Shown: positions 9,668 through 18,933 of the stretch, in pieces
Position numbering within the stretch: the stretch's first letter is position 1
Layout: each line of letters opens with the position of its first letter
Source of the DNA: JAJCYX01 sp965243825
Lineage (GTDB): Bacteria > Chloroflexota > Dehalococcoidia > Lucifugimonadales > Lucifugimonadaceae
Direction of reading: 5' to 3'
Length of the DNA stretch: 64,000 bases
NCBI GenBank assembly: GCA_965243825.1
Contig: CBDEVT010000001.1
Location: 930,001-994,000, forward strand
The notes under the pieces: generated by a model
The model's database searches: none
Told to the model about the DNA's origin: nothing
What the model saw: only the letters and a program-made list of their open reading frames with translations
Position numbers and translations under genes: made by a program

Positions 9668-9769
9668 TCATTTACCCAGTAGCAATCACTCCCAATGTTT
9701 CCGACCAACGATCCTTACAGCATCTTCCGCTGAGCCACGGCTCGCTGAAGGGATGATCAAACGGCAACC

Positions 9770-10102
9770 TTAGCCAGGCATGTATGCAGCGAACGTCTGG
9801 GCAACGATCTTGTCGTTACGCACGACGAACGTGTCGGTTCCCAGCGGAACCATGTCCCCAGATTTCCAAACGATGTACATCACGTCGCCTTGAGCGTCCT
9901 GAGTCACCATCTCGAAATTCGGGATCATCGCCGCCAAAGCATCTCCAAGTGACTCAACAAACGCCCTGATCTCGGATGAACCCTTGGCGGTGCCTTGCTG
10001 ATGAAAAAAGACTGCATCATCGGAGTAGTCGGACATGATTCCGTCAACGTCGCCAGCCATGACGGCTTCCAGATGGTGATTGACTACTGATTCGGTTGAC
10101 AT
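9770..10102 (-). CDS. SnoaL-like / NTF2-fold protein
   Basis: The product is a compact protein of about 110 residues with the NTF2-like pattern: an N-terminal helix VVNHHLEAVMAGDVDGIMSDYSDDAVFFHQQGTAKG, a helix SSEIRAFVESLGDALAAM, then alternating strands ending in TFVVRNDKIVAQTFAAY. Members are small cytoplasmic isomerases, cyclases or binding proteins for hydrophobic molecules; the ligand here is unknown. ATG at 10102 is preferred over the upstream GTG at 10114 because GGAG precedes it at a good distance. Three further SnoaL-like genes occur in this window (48259, 53399, 60956). Confidence 0.8.
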   Translation of the reverse strand: MSTESVVNHHLEAVMAGDVDGIMSDYSDDAVFFHQQGTAKGSSEIRAFVESLGDALAAMIPNFEMVTQDAQGDVMYIVWKSGDMVPLGTDTFVVRNDKIVAQTFAAYMPG

Positions 10103-10315
10103 ACTGCTCTCCACATGAAATCGGGTGATCGGGCCAGGTTGATTGGCACGCTACGACAGCCATCGGATCCGCGCAACATTGTGACGATTGCCACGATGCT
10201 GCCCAAGCGCCGTCTCAGGCCGCTCATGAATACGCACGTCCCTAAGAGTGCAGCGAATGAGTTCGGATAGTTCTTGCGTGCAAGTAGGTTCTAACTTCGA
10301 GAACTCGGCCCCGGA

Positions 10316-10415
10316 CGGCGTACAGGGGCGCAGGTGCGTGCCAAAGCAAACCAACTACCAGACACGCGCCTGCTATGCGACTGTGGCGAACGTCGTGCGA
10401 ACGTGCGGCGCTATC
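10316..10415. repeat. About 100-base dispersed repeat, copy 2
   Basis: This is the partner of 8824-8924, in the same orientation. It lies in the otherwise gene-free stretch 10103-10676 upstream of the ABC binding-protein gene. Apart from this repeat I see no supported feature there. Confidence 0.7.
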
Positions 10416-10676
10416 ACTATCTTCGCTAACCCTCCCACGATTGATCTCCTGAGTTGGCCTGAATCTGGGATCGATCCTCTGGCCAGCGTATTCGTCCACC
10501 TTGGGCACCCCAACGCCGTTCAGCCAAATCCAAGTTGACCGGTCAGCAGGTCAGGTGTGGTCAGGTTTGTGAACGCACCGCGGCGATCCCAATTAGAGAA
10601 ATAGCTGTTTTACAGCGCGGTCGTGATTACGCAGAATGTGCCAGCGCACAGCTGCTAAACCAACAGAGCGAACACG

Positions 10677-12698
10677 GTGACTGCATTGTTCGAATATCGA
10701 CTAACTGGAAAAGAACCCTTTCGACTCCGGACATTTTTCGCGTTAGCGGCATTGCTAATCTGCACAATCTTAGCGTCATGCATTAGCTCATCAGGCAATG
10801 AAGACCACACCTCGGACCCACTTGTGCGCCAAGACCTTCCAGGAGATATCGATTCAACTCCGAGTGCAATTGTTGAGAGGACCGCAGAGTCGGTCCAATC
10901 AGATTCTGCACCTACCGGGAGCTTGATGATGGCGGTCAAAAGCTTGAACCAAGTTAACGGGATTGGTTATCTCACCCCGGCCTTTCAGCCAAGTGGGCCA
11001 ATTCAAGCTGGAGCGGCCAGAGAAACCCTATTTCATTTTGAAGACGGGAATCCAATGACCATGAACATGGTCGAAGATTGGTCAATAGATCCGGCGGGTG
11101 ATCTTGTCAGAATGACTCTGAAACCAGGCATCCCTTGGTATGCACCGAAGGTGACACCAAACTTAGATTTGGGCACCGTCTCTGCTCAGGACGTCGTCGA
11201 ATATCTGAACCGAACTAATGCGACCTTGAACCCCGAATGCGTCGGAGGCTGCAGCACCTTTGCAAACGTGTTTGGTGAGGCTGAAGTTACCGGACCGCTG
11301 TCGCTCGAAGTTCCGCTTCTAGATCCGATCTTCTTTTGCCTCCCTCTCACAGAATATGGCTGCCTTGGCGGTAGTGGCGGGCTCAGCAGGGTAATGTCGG
11401 TCGATGAGTACGGCGAAGACTGGGCAAAGTCACACGAAGTGAATTCAGGACCATTTGTCCAGGGGAGGTGCGTGGCAGAAGACCGCTGCACCATTCACGC
11501 GGTTGAGGATCACTGGCGCAAATCACCCCAAGTCGCCGAGATCACGGCCGTCCACGTACCTGATGTGAATTCCCACATCGTTGGTGCTATCAACGGAACG
11601 TTTGACATCGTAAATGTGCCGTTCGAACTCGTGCCTGACCTCGTGAAGACAAATCCCGACCGTGTCCAATGGATAGATGTGGGCAGCTTCATTGGACAAT
11701 CACTGATCTTCTCAGGAAATCTTTGGGAGGAGTTTCATGCAAAAACCGGTGAACCTCTAAATCCATGGGATAGCAAGGCATATGACCAAGACTTTCCGTG
11801 GATTGGAGATCCGTGGCAACAATCACACCCTGACGAAGTTAGATATGCGGATACTGACAATCCGGATGGAATGACGGATATGGAACAGGCGAGGCTGGTG
11901 CGTCTCGCGCTCAGCTATGCAATCGATAGAGAATCCATCAATCGGAACATCATGGATGATCTCGGTGAGGTCCTTTATTCGGAATACATGGGGCCACGAT
12001 ACGTCGGCTGGGATCCGACGCGCAGGACTGGCATCTGGGACTCAGAGGGAAACCGGATTGAACAACACGAATCTGGGCAGGACGTGCCTTGGAGGATTGA
12101 ACATGATCTGGATGAAGCCGGTCGCCTACTGGACCTTGCAGGCTATCCGCTTGATGAAAGTGGTCGCCGGTCAGGTTTTGGCAAGCTTACGTTCGATGGT
12201 GGACCAAACAGTGGCGAGTTACGCGCCAACAATCTTCCGGTCTCCGATGCCATAGCTTCCGACTGGGCAAAACTCGGTATCGAGGTTGAGTACCTCAGTC
12301 GAATCTACCCAAGGGATATCCAACCGCAATTGAGGGACAGGCAACAGTTCTACCCGGTTCTTAAGAACGGCGATGTGCATTCGAATATCCTCCCGCTCGA
12401 CTTCCCTCTACCGATTATGGATAGCTCTGCAACACGGCCGGGATTCGGAGTCGGTTTCGAATCTAAACCTGCGGCAAGATGGTTTTTTGAGATATCTGCG
12501 GAACGGAATCCAAGTGTTCGAGAGCAGATGCACTTGGATTGGGTGGACTACAGCCTGTTCTGGGTTCAGTACGTTGGCGTTTACCAGGCACCAAAAGGGA
12601 CCGTAGCAAGTTTGAAGATTGCCGATTGGCCGCAGGATCGAGTGCAGTTCCACAACAACTGGCCGACTCACTATGAAAACATCGTGCTCGCAAACTAG
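10677..12698 (+). CDS. ABC transporter substrate-binding lipoprotein (peptide/nickel family 5)
   Basis: The 673-residue protein has a lipoprotein signal peptide with lipobox near LASC (FFALAALLICTILASC). It then shows the pattern of family-5 solute-binding proteins: AARETLFHFEDGNPMTMNMVEDWSID, LKPGIPWY, SAQDVVEYLNR, RLALSYAIDRESIN and LDLAGYPLDESGR. It would bind oligopeptides or another solute outside the membrane and deliver it to an ABC permease. It starts with GTG at 10677. A DppC-type permease gene follows 60 bases later, but no second permease or ATPase gene is nearby. At over 650 residues it is longer than classical DppA. Confidence 0.85.
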   Translation: MTALFEYRLTGKEPFRLRTFFALAALLICTILASCISSSGNEDHTSDPLVRQDLPGDIDSTPSAIVERTAESVQSDSAPTGSLMMAVKSLNQVNGIGYLTPAFQPSGPIQAGAARETLFHFEDGNPMTMNMVEDWSIDPAGDLVRMTLKPGIPWYAPKVTPNLDLGTVSAQDVVEYLNRTNATLNPECVGGCSTFANVFGEAEVTGPLSLEVPLLDPIFFCLPLTEYGCLGGSGGLSRVMSVDEYGEDWAKSHEVNSGPFVQGRCVAEDRCTIHAVEDHWRKSPQVAEITAVHVPDVNSHIVGAINGTFDIVNVPFELVPDLVKTNPDRVQWIDVGSFIGQSLIFSGNLWEEFHAKTGEPLNPWDSKAYDQDFPWIGDPWQQSHPDEVRYADTDNPDGMTDMEQARLVRLALSYAIDRESINRNIMDDLGEVLYSEYMGPRYVGWDPTRRTGIWDSEGNRIEQHESGQDVPWRIEHDLDEAGRLLDLAGYPLDESGRRSGFGKLTFDGGPNSGELRANNLPVSDAIASDWAKLGIEVEYLSRIYPRDIQPQLRDRQQFYPVLKNGDVHSNILPLDFPLPIMDSSATRPGFGVGFESKPAARWFFEISAERNPSVREQMHLDWVDYSLFWVQYVGVYQAPKGTVASLKIADWPQDRVQFHNNWPTHYENIVLAN

Positions 12699-12758
12699 CT
12701 CTTCTCAGGCAGGTCGCCTTCAGAGGAGAGGCGGAGCTAGTCGACTAAGGCATGATCA

Positions 12759-13661
12759 GTGATTGTCCGGGATGAAAAGCCAAGGATGGAAGCTTCCGGC
12801 ATTACGAAGTCGTTGCAGCGGGTCAGGCGGGTTTATTCGAAATACCCAGTTCTTTCGGCCGGCATCCTCGCTGTAATAGTTCTAGTTGCTCTGATCGGAC
12901 CTTTGATAACTCCACACAACCCGGTGATCGGCGAACTAGACGACCGGCACCTGGGACCTTTCTCGAACTCGGTCGATGGGAAAACCTACCTGCTTGGAGC
13001 GGATCATGCTGGTCGAGACGTTCTCTCGAGAGTACTGGTTGGAACCAGGAATTCGGTCTGGATAATGGCCGTTGCGCTTTTCGCAGGCACCGCTGTTGGC
13101 GTCCCCGTTGCGCTACTGGCCGGTTGGTATCGAGGATTCATCGACGAGGCGATTACTCGTGTTGTGGATATTTGGATGGCGGTGCCATTCATATTGATCG
13201 CTCTAGTGATCATCCAGATTCTAGGTACCGGAAAATTACAGGTGTTGCTTCTGGTACTTGCGATGACAGCCTGGGTTTCTTATGTCCGTATTTTGCGGGC
13301 TGAGGTTTTGGTGATTCGAGAACTGGATTACGTGAACGCAGCAAAGATCTCCGGGGCCTCAGGATTTTGGATCATGCGAAAACACATGTTGCCTGGCGTG
13401 TTGGGCCGACTGATCGTTATTGCCACTATCTCCGCCTCTGGCCTGGTACTGGCCGAAGCGACATTAAGCTTCCTTGGCGTCGGAATCGCACCGCCGAAAC
13501 CTTCGTGGGGTGTGATGATTGAGCAATCCCGCACTTACCTGACCGTAGCCCCGCATCAGATGCTCGTGCCCGGTTCTGCCTTGATCTTGCTGACCGCGGC
13601 GTTGAACTACTTGGGCGACTGGTTCCGTGATCGCCTTAGCGCACAGGAGTTTGTTGTTTGA
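12759..13661 (+). CDS. ABC transporter permease, DppC/OppC type
   Basis: The 300-residue integral membrane protein matches the second-permease (DppC/OppC) pattern. It has an N-terminal segment with one helix (VLSAGILAVIVLVALIGPLITP), the characteristic LLGADHAGRDVLSRVLVGTRNS, several further helices, the EAA-loop region YVNAAKISGASGFWIMRKHMLPG, and LAEATLSFLGVGIAPPKPSWGVMI. The start could be GTG at 12759 or ATG at 12786. It probably works with the binding protein just upstream. The usual DppB-like partner and the two ATPases are absent within the window, so any complete importer would need components from elsewhere. It ends in a strong terminator. Confidence 0.88.
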   Translation: MIVRDEKPRMEASGITKSLQRVRRVYSKYPVLSAGILAVIVLVALIGPLITPHNPVIGELDDRHLGPFSNSVDGKTYLLGADHAGRDVLSRVLVGTRNSVWIMAVALFAGTAVGVPVALLAGWYRGFIDEAITRVVDIWMAVPFILIALVIIQILGTGKLQVLLLVLAMTAWVSYVRILRAEVLVIRELDYVNAAKISGASGFWIMRKHMLPGVLGRLIVIATISASGLVLAEATLSFLGVGIAPPKPSWGVMIEQSRTYLTVAPHQMLVPGSALILLTAALNYLGDWFRDRLSAQEFVV

Positions 13662-13744
13662 TCGCTATGGACAATGAACTGGCTTTTGGACAACGTTAGT
13701 TGGAGTCATCCCCGACAACGATAGCCTCATGCGATAACCCCCTG

Positions 13745-13774
13745 GCTTTCCACGCGAAAACTCGCGTGGAAAGC
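13745..13774. terminator. Bidirectional terminator hairpin
   Basis: GCTTTCCACGCGA (13745-13757) pairs perfectly with TCGCGTGGAAAGC (13762-13774) around the 4-base loop AAAC. It separates the convergent permease (+) and exported protein (-) genes. Confidence 0.8.
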
Positions 13775-13796
13775 ACAGAGCCATCCTAATTTTGAA

Positions 13797-14348
13797 CTAC
13801 GGCAACTGAACCGTCAGGGTGGTAGTACCGCCGACTGTGCCGACCAAGCGACCCGTGATTCCTTCAAGTTCGCCAGTCCCACCACCGATCGCCGCCCGCT
13901 TTGTGCCGACCCCAGTAACCGGGTTCTTGTGCAAAGCAGAATTGTAGGAGAACGTTCCTGAGAGACCTAGAAAGTTTGAGCATTCCACGATCACGTCCTG
14001 ATGGGTCGCTATCGTGTGTGCCGTTGCGAATCCACCCGTGTTCTTTACCACAGTGTTCCATTCATGTTGAAACGCTCGGCAATTGACCATCGAGCCACCT
14101 GTGGCGACGTCGGTCAAATCGTTGATGTACAGCAGTTCAATTTTGGAGATTGGTTTCTCCGGGTTGCCGACGTCCTCTCGCCAGAAGTTCTCACCGGGGG
14201 CGAAGTAGCCGGGTGCCTGCCATTGAAAGTTCGAAAAATCCACTTCAATCTCAGTCTTACCAGCCGCTGAGATTTGAGTGGAGATCAACCCTCCGATTCC
14301 GGCAATAGCTACTAGAGCTGCCATCAACACGGTAAAGCGCGTTTTCAT
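13797..14348 (-). CDS. Exported barrel-like protein (GGGTGELEGITGRL motif)
   Basis: The 183-residue protein has a signal peptide (MKTRFTVLMAALVAIAGIGGLIST, cleavage near ISAAG) and an AAGGAG ribosome-binding site. The C-terminal GGGTGELEGITGRLVGTVGG matches the GTG-x-x-x-G pattern of the exported proteins at 3004 and 18143, suggesting a shared allene-oxide-cyclase-like or dirigent-like barrel. Two cysteines lie in the middle (NCRAF and VECSNF). It is divergent from regulator 2. A perfect 12-base inverted repeat lies 43 bases upstream of its start. No catalytic role can be assigned. Confidence 0.75.
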   Translation of the reverse strand: MKTRFTVLMAALVAIAGIGGLISTQISAAGKTEIEVDFSNFQWQAPGYFAPGENFWREDVGNPEKPISKIELLYINDLTDVATGGSMVNCRAFQHEWNTVVKNTGGFATAHTIATHQDVIVECSNFLGLSGTFSYNSALHKNPVTGVGTKRAAIGGGTGELEGITGRLVGTVGGTTTLTVQLP

Positions 14349-14390
14349 TGTCTTTCTCCTTGACTTAACGCTTACTCGCCGGGAGTGCCA

Positions 14391-14428
14391 TCCGACAGTC
14401 CGGTCAAATTGGCGAGCGGACTGTCGGA
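14391..14428. promoter_or_regulatory. Inverted repeat upstream of the exported protein gene
   Basis: TCCGACAGTCCG (14391-14402) is perfectly complementary to CGGACTGTCGGA (14417-14428). It is placed in the promoter/leader region of the - strand gene starting at 14348, and is either an operator or a leader hairpin. The remaining part of 14349-14688 shows no gene. Confidence 0.5.
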
Positions 14429-14688
14429 GGCCTGATCAGCGTTGGCCAGGAGAGGTCCAAAAAAATCGGCCTAATTAGTGAAATTGAAGTCAGACAGGCT
14501 GGTAGTCACCAACTCAACAGTGGTGTTCTCGGGTCATCAAAAAAATCTTCCGCATTGGCTTCGTTTGCATCCGCTCGGCAGAAAGCAATTGTGGACTGAG
14601 TTGGAATATCACTCTCACTGCCAAAAAGTTGAACTAAGCTGCACGCCGACGACGTTGGATACAAAGGTTCAAGACTCAACGATCCAAG

Positions 14689-14724
14689 AAAGTTTGCAAG
14701 GTTTATGTAAACCTTGCAAACTTT
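14689..14724. promoter_or_regulatory. Palindrome abutting the start of regulator 2 (probable operator)
   Basis: AAAGTTTGCAAGGTTTA (14689-14705), two bases TG, then the exact complement (14708-14724). It ends four bases before the ATG at 14729 and leaves no room for a normal ribosome-binding site. Autoregulation through the N-terminal winged helix of the gene product is inferred. Confidence 0.7.
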
Positions 14725-14728
14725 ATGA

Positions 14729-17700
14729 ATGGCAATCAGCTCCGGAAGAAAAGCCAGGCTCACTCAGCTGCACTCGCTGATTGAGAATGCCAATGGGCGT
14801 CTTACAGTTCCAGGCCTGGCTAAGAGTCTCGAGGTAAGTGAAAGGACGATCCACTACGACCTCCGAGTGCTGATGCAGTCAGGAACGCCGTTACTGATCC
14901 ACACTGGTCGCAATGGCGGTGTCGAACTTGCCACAACCTCTCTCACCAATCATGAATCTCGCGATCAACCACAGAGCGATGAGGACCAGATCACTGTTGG
15001 TTACTCCGCCGAACTAAGACTGGCGCGAAACATTGTTGAGGGCCTGAGGTCCGGTGTTCCCGAGATCCTGGTTGTCACGGGTGAAGCCGGATCCGGAAAA
15101 ACCCATTTTTCCTCACACGTGAGTCGGTTCGCTGAACGTTCGGTGTTCCGCTCGGTGACTGCTCATGCTGCTCCGTCCGCTCCCGCATTCTGGCCCTTCT
15201 CGCAGATCGCTGAAATCCTGGCATCAGGCCGATCGGAATCCGATTCGATCAACGTTTTGCTCGAGACTGTTGCTTCGTCGGTTCCCGAACTGAGACATTT
15301 AGTGCGCGGTTCACAGTCTGCTGTGAATTCGACAGGTGCTGATTCTGAAGCGGATCGCTACAGGCTCCTGCAAAGTTTCAGCAACCTGTTGCGATCTGTA
15401 TCTGGAACTAGTCCCCTGCTGGTCAGGCTTGAGGACGCACATTGGGCAGATCAATCGACACTGGACCTACTCGGTTTTCTTGGTAACCAGCACTTCAACA
15501 ACCCGGTCTTGATCCTCGTTACTGTCAGGACGAGAGAGATCGAAACCAGAGATGTCAGCTCTAAGCTCCTCGCATCGCTCGCCAGGAGCGAATCTTCCCG
15601 GCGCATCGATCTCAATGGCCTCAACCGTGAAGAAACTGGCCAATTGATTGAGCTAGTAGCGGGCGGTACACAATCCGCTGAGATGATCGAATCACTGTTT
15701 GGTATGACGGGCGGGAATCCGCTGTTCATAACCGAATACGGTCGCTTGCTGAAAAATGGTGGACCCTATCCCGAAGTATCGGTGCCCGATGTTGTCCGAG
15801 AGGTTCTTGATCGGCGGATCTCACAGCTATCAACCTCATGCCAGTCGATGCTTGAGGCGGCGTCGGTTCTCGGTCAGTACTTCGGTCGCAATCAGCTTTC
15901 CTCAATTGTCGACGAATGCGATGCAGATCTGGAAGAGGCACGACTTGCAGGGATCCTTGAGGTATCCGGCAGTTCACCTGATCAATTCGCGTTTGCCCAC
16001 GCATTGGTCCGCGATGCAGTCCTCACAGGAATGCCACTCACCAGAAGAAGGTACCTGAATCTAGAGGCAGCGAGCTCTCTTCAGGCAGCAGGCCAAGCAG
16101 GAGAGTTTTCTAAGGTTCAGCTTGCGGGTTTTCTCATGGGTGCAGGCGACCTTGCTGAGCCGGAGCATGTCGCCATGGCATGCCTGGAGGCAGCGGAAGC
16201 AACAATGCGAGGGCATGCATACACAGATGCGATTCGCTGGTTCGAGCACGCGCTGAGGCTGCTTGGAGATCGATCCGATCACGTGGTGGCAAGAGTCTGC
16301 GATGGACTTGCTCGGTGCAAGATCGGTTCTCACGTAGGGTCTGCTGTCCAAAACAACGATGAGGCAACTGATTTATGTCTTCGGGCTTTCAATCTGCATG
16401 TAAAGCTGGGGGACACGGACGCTGCGGTCAGACTTGCTCTGCTACCGGGTGCTGACAATCCCCGTCTTCAGGACAAAATGATCGAGCTAGCCACAGGATT
16501 AGCTCGAGACGGGTCACCGGAAAGGGCACTGTTAGAGTCAAAACGCGGAATGAGGTTGGCCGAACCAACTCACAGGAAACTCGACCCAAGTTTGCCCATT
16601 GAGGCAATCGATTCGTCAGATCGTGCCATTGGAATTGCAGAGGATCTGGATGACGACTACGTACGCATGTGGGCCTATCAGCGCCGTGCGTACATTCATT
16701 ACAACTACATCGGTTGGGACACATCAGTTCCGCACAGCAAGCGCGCATTCGAAAGTGCATCGGCAATCGATGACCCGCGAGGTATCGCCATCTCAGGTTC
16801 ATACCTGGCCAAAGGATATGCCGCTACTGGCAGGCTAGATGATGCACTCAGTGTTTCGCGCCTGGCGGTTGATGCTGCGATTCGAAACAGGACACCCCAC
16901 GGTCAGTGGCCAGCCTACGGCACCCTTGCAACGAGTTTGATGATGCGAGGTGCCTTCGACCAGCTCAACGAACCTCTTGAATGGTGGAAATCCCACCTGT
17001 CCAACAGCGAACCTGCACATGCTGCGAAGGCATACCTATCCGCCTGGACCGGTAATCGAGATGGAATTCTCGAGTTTGTTCAACGGATAGCGGATTCTGC
17101 TGTACCCACGAATCCGTTGCGAGCGGCTTTCTTGGGTTGGTCTGTTTGTATGCTCGCTCGGGATTCGTTCGACGAGAGCGTGAAAGAAATCGCTGTTGAC
17201 TCGTCAGGCAGATTTTTGTCGATCGAGCCGACCCCGAACACATCTCGATTCTTCTCGTGGGCGGCAGGTGAAGGAGCACGAACTGTCCTTGACCAGGATC
17301 AGCAGGCTGCGCTGCCTGCATATGAACGCCTTATTTCTTACAGATCAATGGCGGAGCCGGGATTCTGGTCGCATTTCTGTTTGATTGACCCGCTCCTAGG
17401 GGAACTTGCGATTTTGCAGGGTAATTACGACACGGCTGCAGAGCACTTCGAGGAGGCCCTGCAATTTTGCCGAAACGGGAATTACTACCCGGATCTGGCG
17501 CGCACCTGCCTGCTGTACGCCCGAAGTCAGATCGAGAGTCCCGCCCATGTGGACGCCTACGTCACTCGAAAATTACTTGAAGAAGGTGAGAAGGTCGCGG
17601 AGCAGAATCACCTCACCACCATATTGCGAGTCATTCGTGACCTGCGCCTAGAGTTTGACAAAAGGGTCAGGTCGGGTGACCTCCGACCTTCGGGCCTCAC

Positions 17701-17881
17701 AAGAACGGAAGTCAGGGTTCTTAAGCTAGTCGCAGAGGGTCTATCGAACCAGGAAATTGCCGACAGTCTGGTTGTCAGCAGACACACCGTCAATACTCAT
17801 GTTTCAAGCATCCTCCGAAAAACCGATTCAGCCAGTAGATCACAGGCGATCGGGTTCGCACGTCAAAGCGGAATTGCATGA
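14729..17881 (+). CDS. wHTH-STAND ATPase-TPR-LuxR regulator 2
   Basis: This 1050-residue protein has a DNA-binding domain at each end. Residues about 5-70 form an HTH_11/DeoR-like winged helix (KARLTQLHSLIENANGRLTV, VSERTIHYDLRVL, then RNGG in the wing). The ATPase has Walker A GEAGSGKT at 118-125 and a Walker-B-like LVRLEDAHWADQ. A long TPR-like helical region follows, then a C-terminal LuxR domain (LTRTEVRVLKLVAEGLSNQEIADSLVVSRHTVNTHVSSILRKT, split here by function). A perfect 36-base palindrome touches the start codon. Exported barrel-like proteins flank it on both sides (13797 and 18143). It probably acts as a ligand-responsive transcription regulator with an unknown ligand. Confidence 0.9.
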   Translation: MAISSGRKARLTQLHSLIENANGRLTVPGLAKSLEVSERTIHYDLRVLMQSGTPLLIHTGRNGGVELATTSLTNHESRDQPQSDEDQITVGYSAELRLARNIVEGLRSGVPEILVVTGEAGSGKTHFSSHVSRFAERSVFRSVTAHAAPSAPAFWPFSQIAEILASGRSESDSINVLLETVASSVPELRHLVRGSQSAVNSTGADSEADRYRLLQSFSNLLRSVSGTSPLLVRLEDAHWADQSTLDLLGFLGNQHFNNPVLILVTVRTREIETRDVSSKLLASLARSESSRRIDLNGLNREETGQLIELVAGGTQSAEMIESLFGMTGGNPLFITEYGRLLKNGGPYPEVSVPDVVREVLDRRISQLSTSCQSMLEAASVLGQYFGRNQLSSIVDECDADLEEARLAGILEVSGSSPDQFAFAHALVRDAVLTGMPLTRRRYLNLEAASSLQAAGQAGEFSKVQLAGFLMGAGDLAEPEHVAMACLEAAEATMRGHAYTDAIRWFEHALRLLGDRSDHVVARVCDGLARCKIGSHVGSAVQNNDEATDLCLRAFNLHVKLGDTDAAVRLALLPGADNPRLQDKMIELATGLARDGSPERALLESKRGMRLAEPTHRKLDPSLPIEAIDSSDRAIGIAEDLDDDYVRMWAYQRRAYIHYNYIGWDTSVPHSKRAFESASAIDDPRGIAISGSYLAKGYAATGRLDDALSVSRLAVDAAIRNRTPHGQWPAYGTLATSLMMRGAFDQLNEPLEWWKSHLSNSEPAHAAKAYLSAWTGNRDGILEFVQRIADSAVPTNPLRAAFLGWSVCMLARDSFDESVKEIAVDSSGRFLSIEPTPNTSRFFSWAAGEGARTVLDQDQQAALPAYERLISYRSMAEPGFWSHFCLIDPLLGELAILQGNYDTAAEHFEEALQFCRNGNYYPDLARTCLLYARSQIESPAHVDAYVTRKLLEEGEKVAEQNHLTTILRVIRDLRLEFDKRVRSGDLRPSGLTRTEVRVLKLVAEGLSNQEIADSLVVSRHTVNTHVSSILRKTDSASRSQAIGFARQSGIA

Positions 17882-18032
17882 ACCCACGTTGCCAGTACTC
17901 AGTTGAAGTCTGAGTCCATCCGAGCAGTTGACCTGCACCAGACCTGCACCATACAAACCGAGTCGGTCTCAACCGAATGACTCTGCCTCGAAACCTAATT
18001 CGGTAACGAAACTTCATTACTTTTCCTGATTC

Positions 18033-18052
18033 GACTTCTCTGATTTGAAGTC
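18033..18052. promoter_or_regulatory. Inverted repeat upstream of exported protein gene
   Basis: GACTTC (18033-18038) and GAAGTC (18047-18052) form a 6-base inverted repeat about 90 bases before the 18143 start. It could be an operator, but short repeats of this size occur by chance. Confidence 0.3.
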
Positions 18053-18142
18053 ATCTTGTGGCCGCCATCTGCGGCTCGCTCGCCAATTGACCGGGTCGCA
18101 GGCGGCGCTCCCGGCGGGCAAACAAGGTCAAGGAGAAACAAG

Positions 18143-18652
18143 ATGAGAAAGTTTGTATTGCTGCTAATAGTCGCAGTGGCTGCCACGACGTTCGGCAGCA
18201 CGGACGATGCGTACGCGTCTGCTCCGATTGAAGCCACGGTTTCTGCTACAAGCGATTGCTGCGAAAACTTCCAGATGAAGGACGGTTATCCGAAAGTAAC
18301 CGAAACTCACCGGATTGTGCGTTCGAGTTACGAATTCACGGAGTACCTCGACGTGACGGTTGAAGGTGTGACCACATCGTTCACGTGTGACGGACATACC
18401 CCGGATGAGCAGGTTGTGGTGGATTTCCAGAAACGTGAGTTCCAGGTAAAGAACTTCGAGGTGTGGACCTGTGAGAGTGCCGGAGGTGAAGCCGGTTCGT
18501 TGAGCCTACGGAACGTTGGCTTCGGAGCTTTTGGTCAAGGCTGGAGCGGAAACTACACAATCCTACAAGGAACAGGTTACTTCGAAGGAGCGTCTGGACG
18601 TTTCACTAGCGGTACTGGCGGGGTGGGAGGCGAGATACTTCTTCGCTCATAG
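18143..18652 (+). CDS. Exported barrel-like protein (QGTGYFEGASGRF motif)
   Basis: ATG at 18143 is chosen, although the frame is open further upstream, because AAGGAG precedes it and a clean signal peptide begins there (MRKFVLLLIVAVAATTFG, cleavage near DAYASA). The roughly 169-residue protein contains cysteines (DCCENF, FTCDG, WTCES) and the C-terminal QGTGYFEGASGRFTSGTGG pattern shared with the proteins at 3004 and 13797. It is probably secreted or surface-attached and lies just downstream of regulator 2 in the same direction. The function is unknown. Confidence 0.75.
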   Translation: MRKFVLLLIVAVAATTFGSTDDAYASAPIEATVSATSDCCENFQMKDGYPKVTETHRIVRSSYEFTEYLDVTVEGVTTSFTCDGHTPDEQVVVDFQKREFQVKNFEVWTCESAGGEAGSLSLRNVGFGAFGQGWSGNYTILQGTGYFEGASGRFTSGTGGVGGEILLRS

Positions 18653-18674
18653 GCCAGAACCCAAACAGATAGTG

Positions 18675-18709
18675 AAGGGCGTATCGACAACTGCCGTCGA
18701 TACGCCCTT
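18675..18709 (+). terminator. Rho-independent-type terminator
   Basis: AAGGGCGTATCGAC (18675-18688) pairs perfectly with GTCGATACGCCCTT (18696-18709), followed by AGTTTT. It ends the 18143 gene. The rest of 18710-18933 has no gene; ATGTGT/ACACAT (18904-18918) precedes the sigma factor. Confidence 0.85.
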
Positions 18710-18933
18710 AGTTTTGCGCGCAATCACCGTGCTCCGACAGGCGTTGGTTGTTGAAGCTCCTTGCCGCCAAGCTTCAACCTTTGATCGAGCGTCCTCCAGG
18801 GACAGGAACCAGCGCTTTTTCAGGATCCGGATAGCACCTTGGTTCGTAAATTCGCCTCTGTTTTGAGCTCGCTGGGAATGATTTTCCTCTTCACCGCATA
18901 GTTATGTGTTAGACACATGGCGAAGGGCGAAAG

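Noticed and set aside
10248..10538. A 96-codon + strand open frame as a gene
   Set aside because: It coincides with the non-coding 100-base repeat, the other copy of the repeat does not keep the frame beyond a short stretch, and no start signal is seen.
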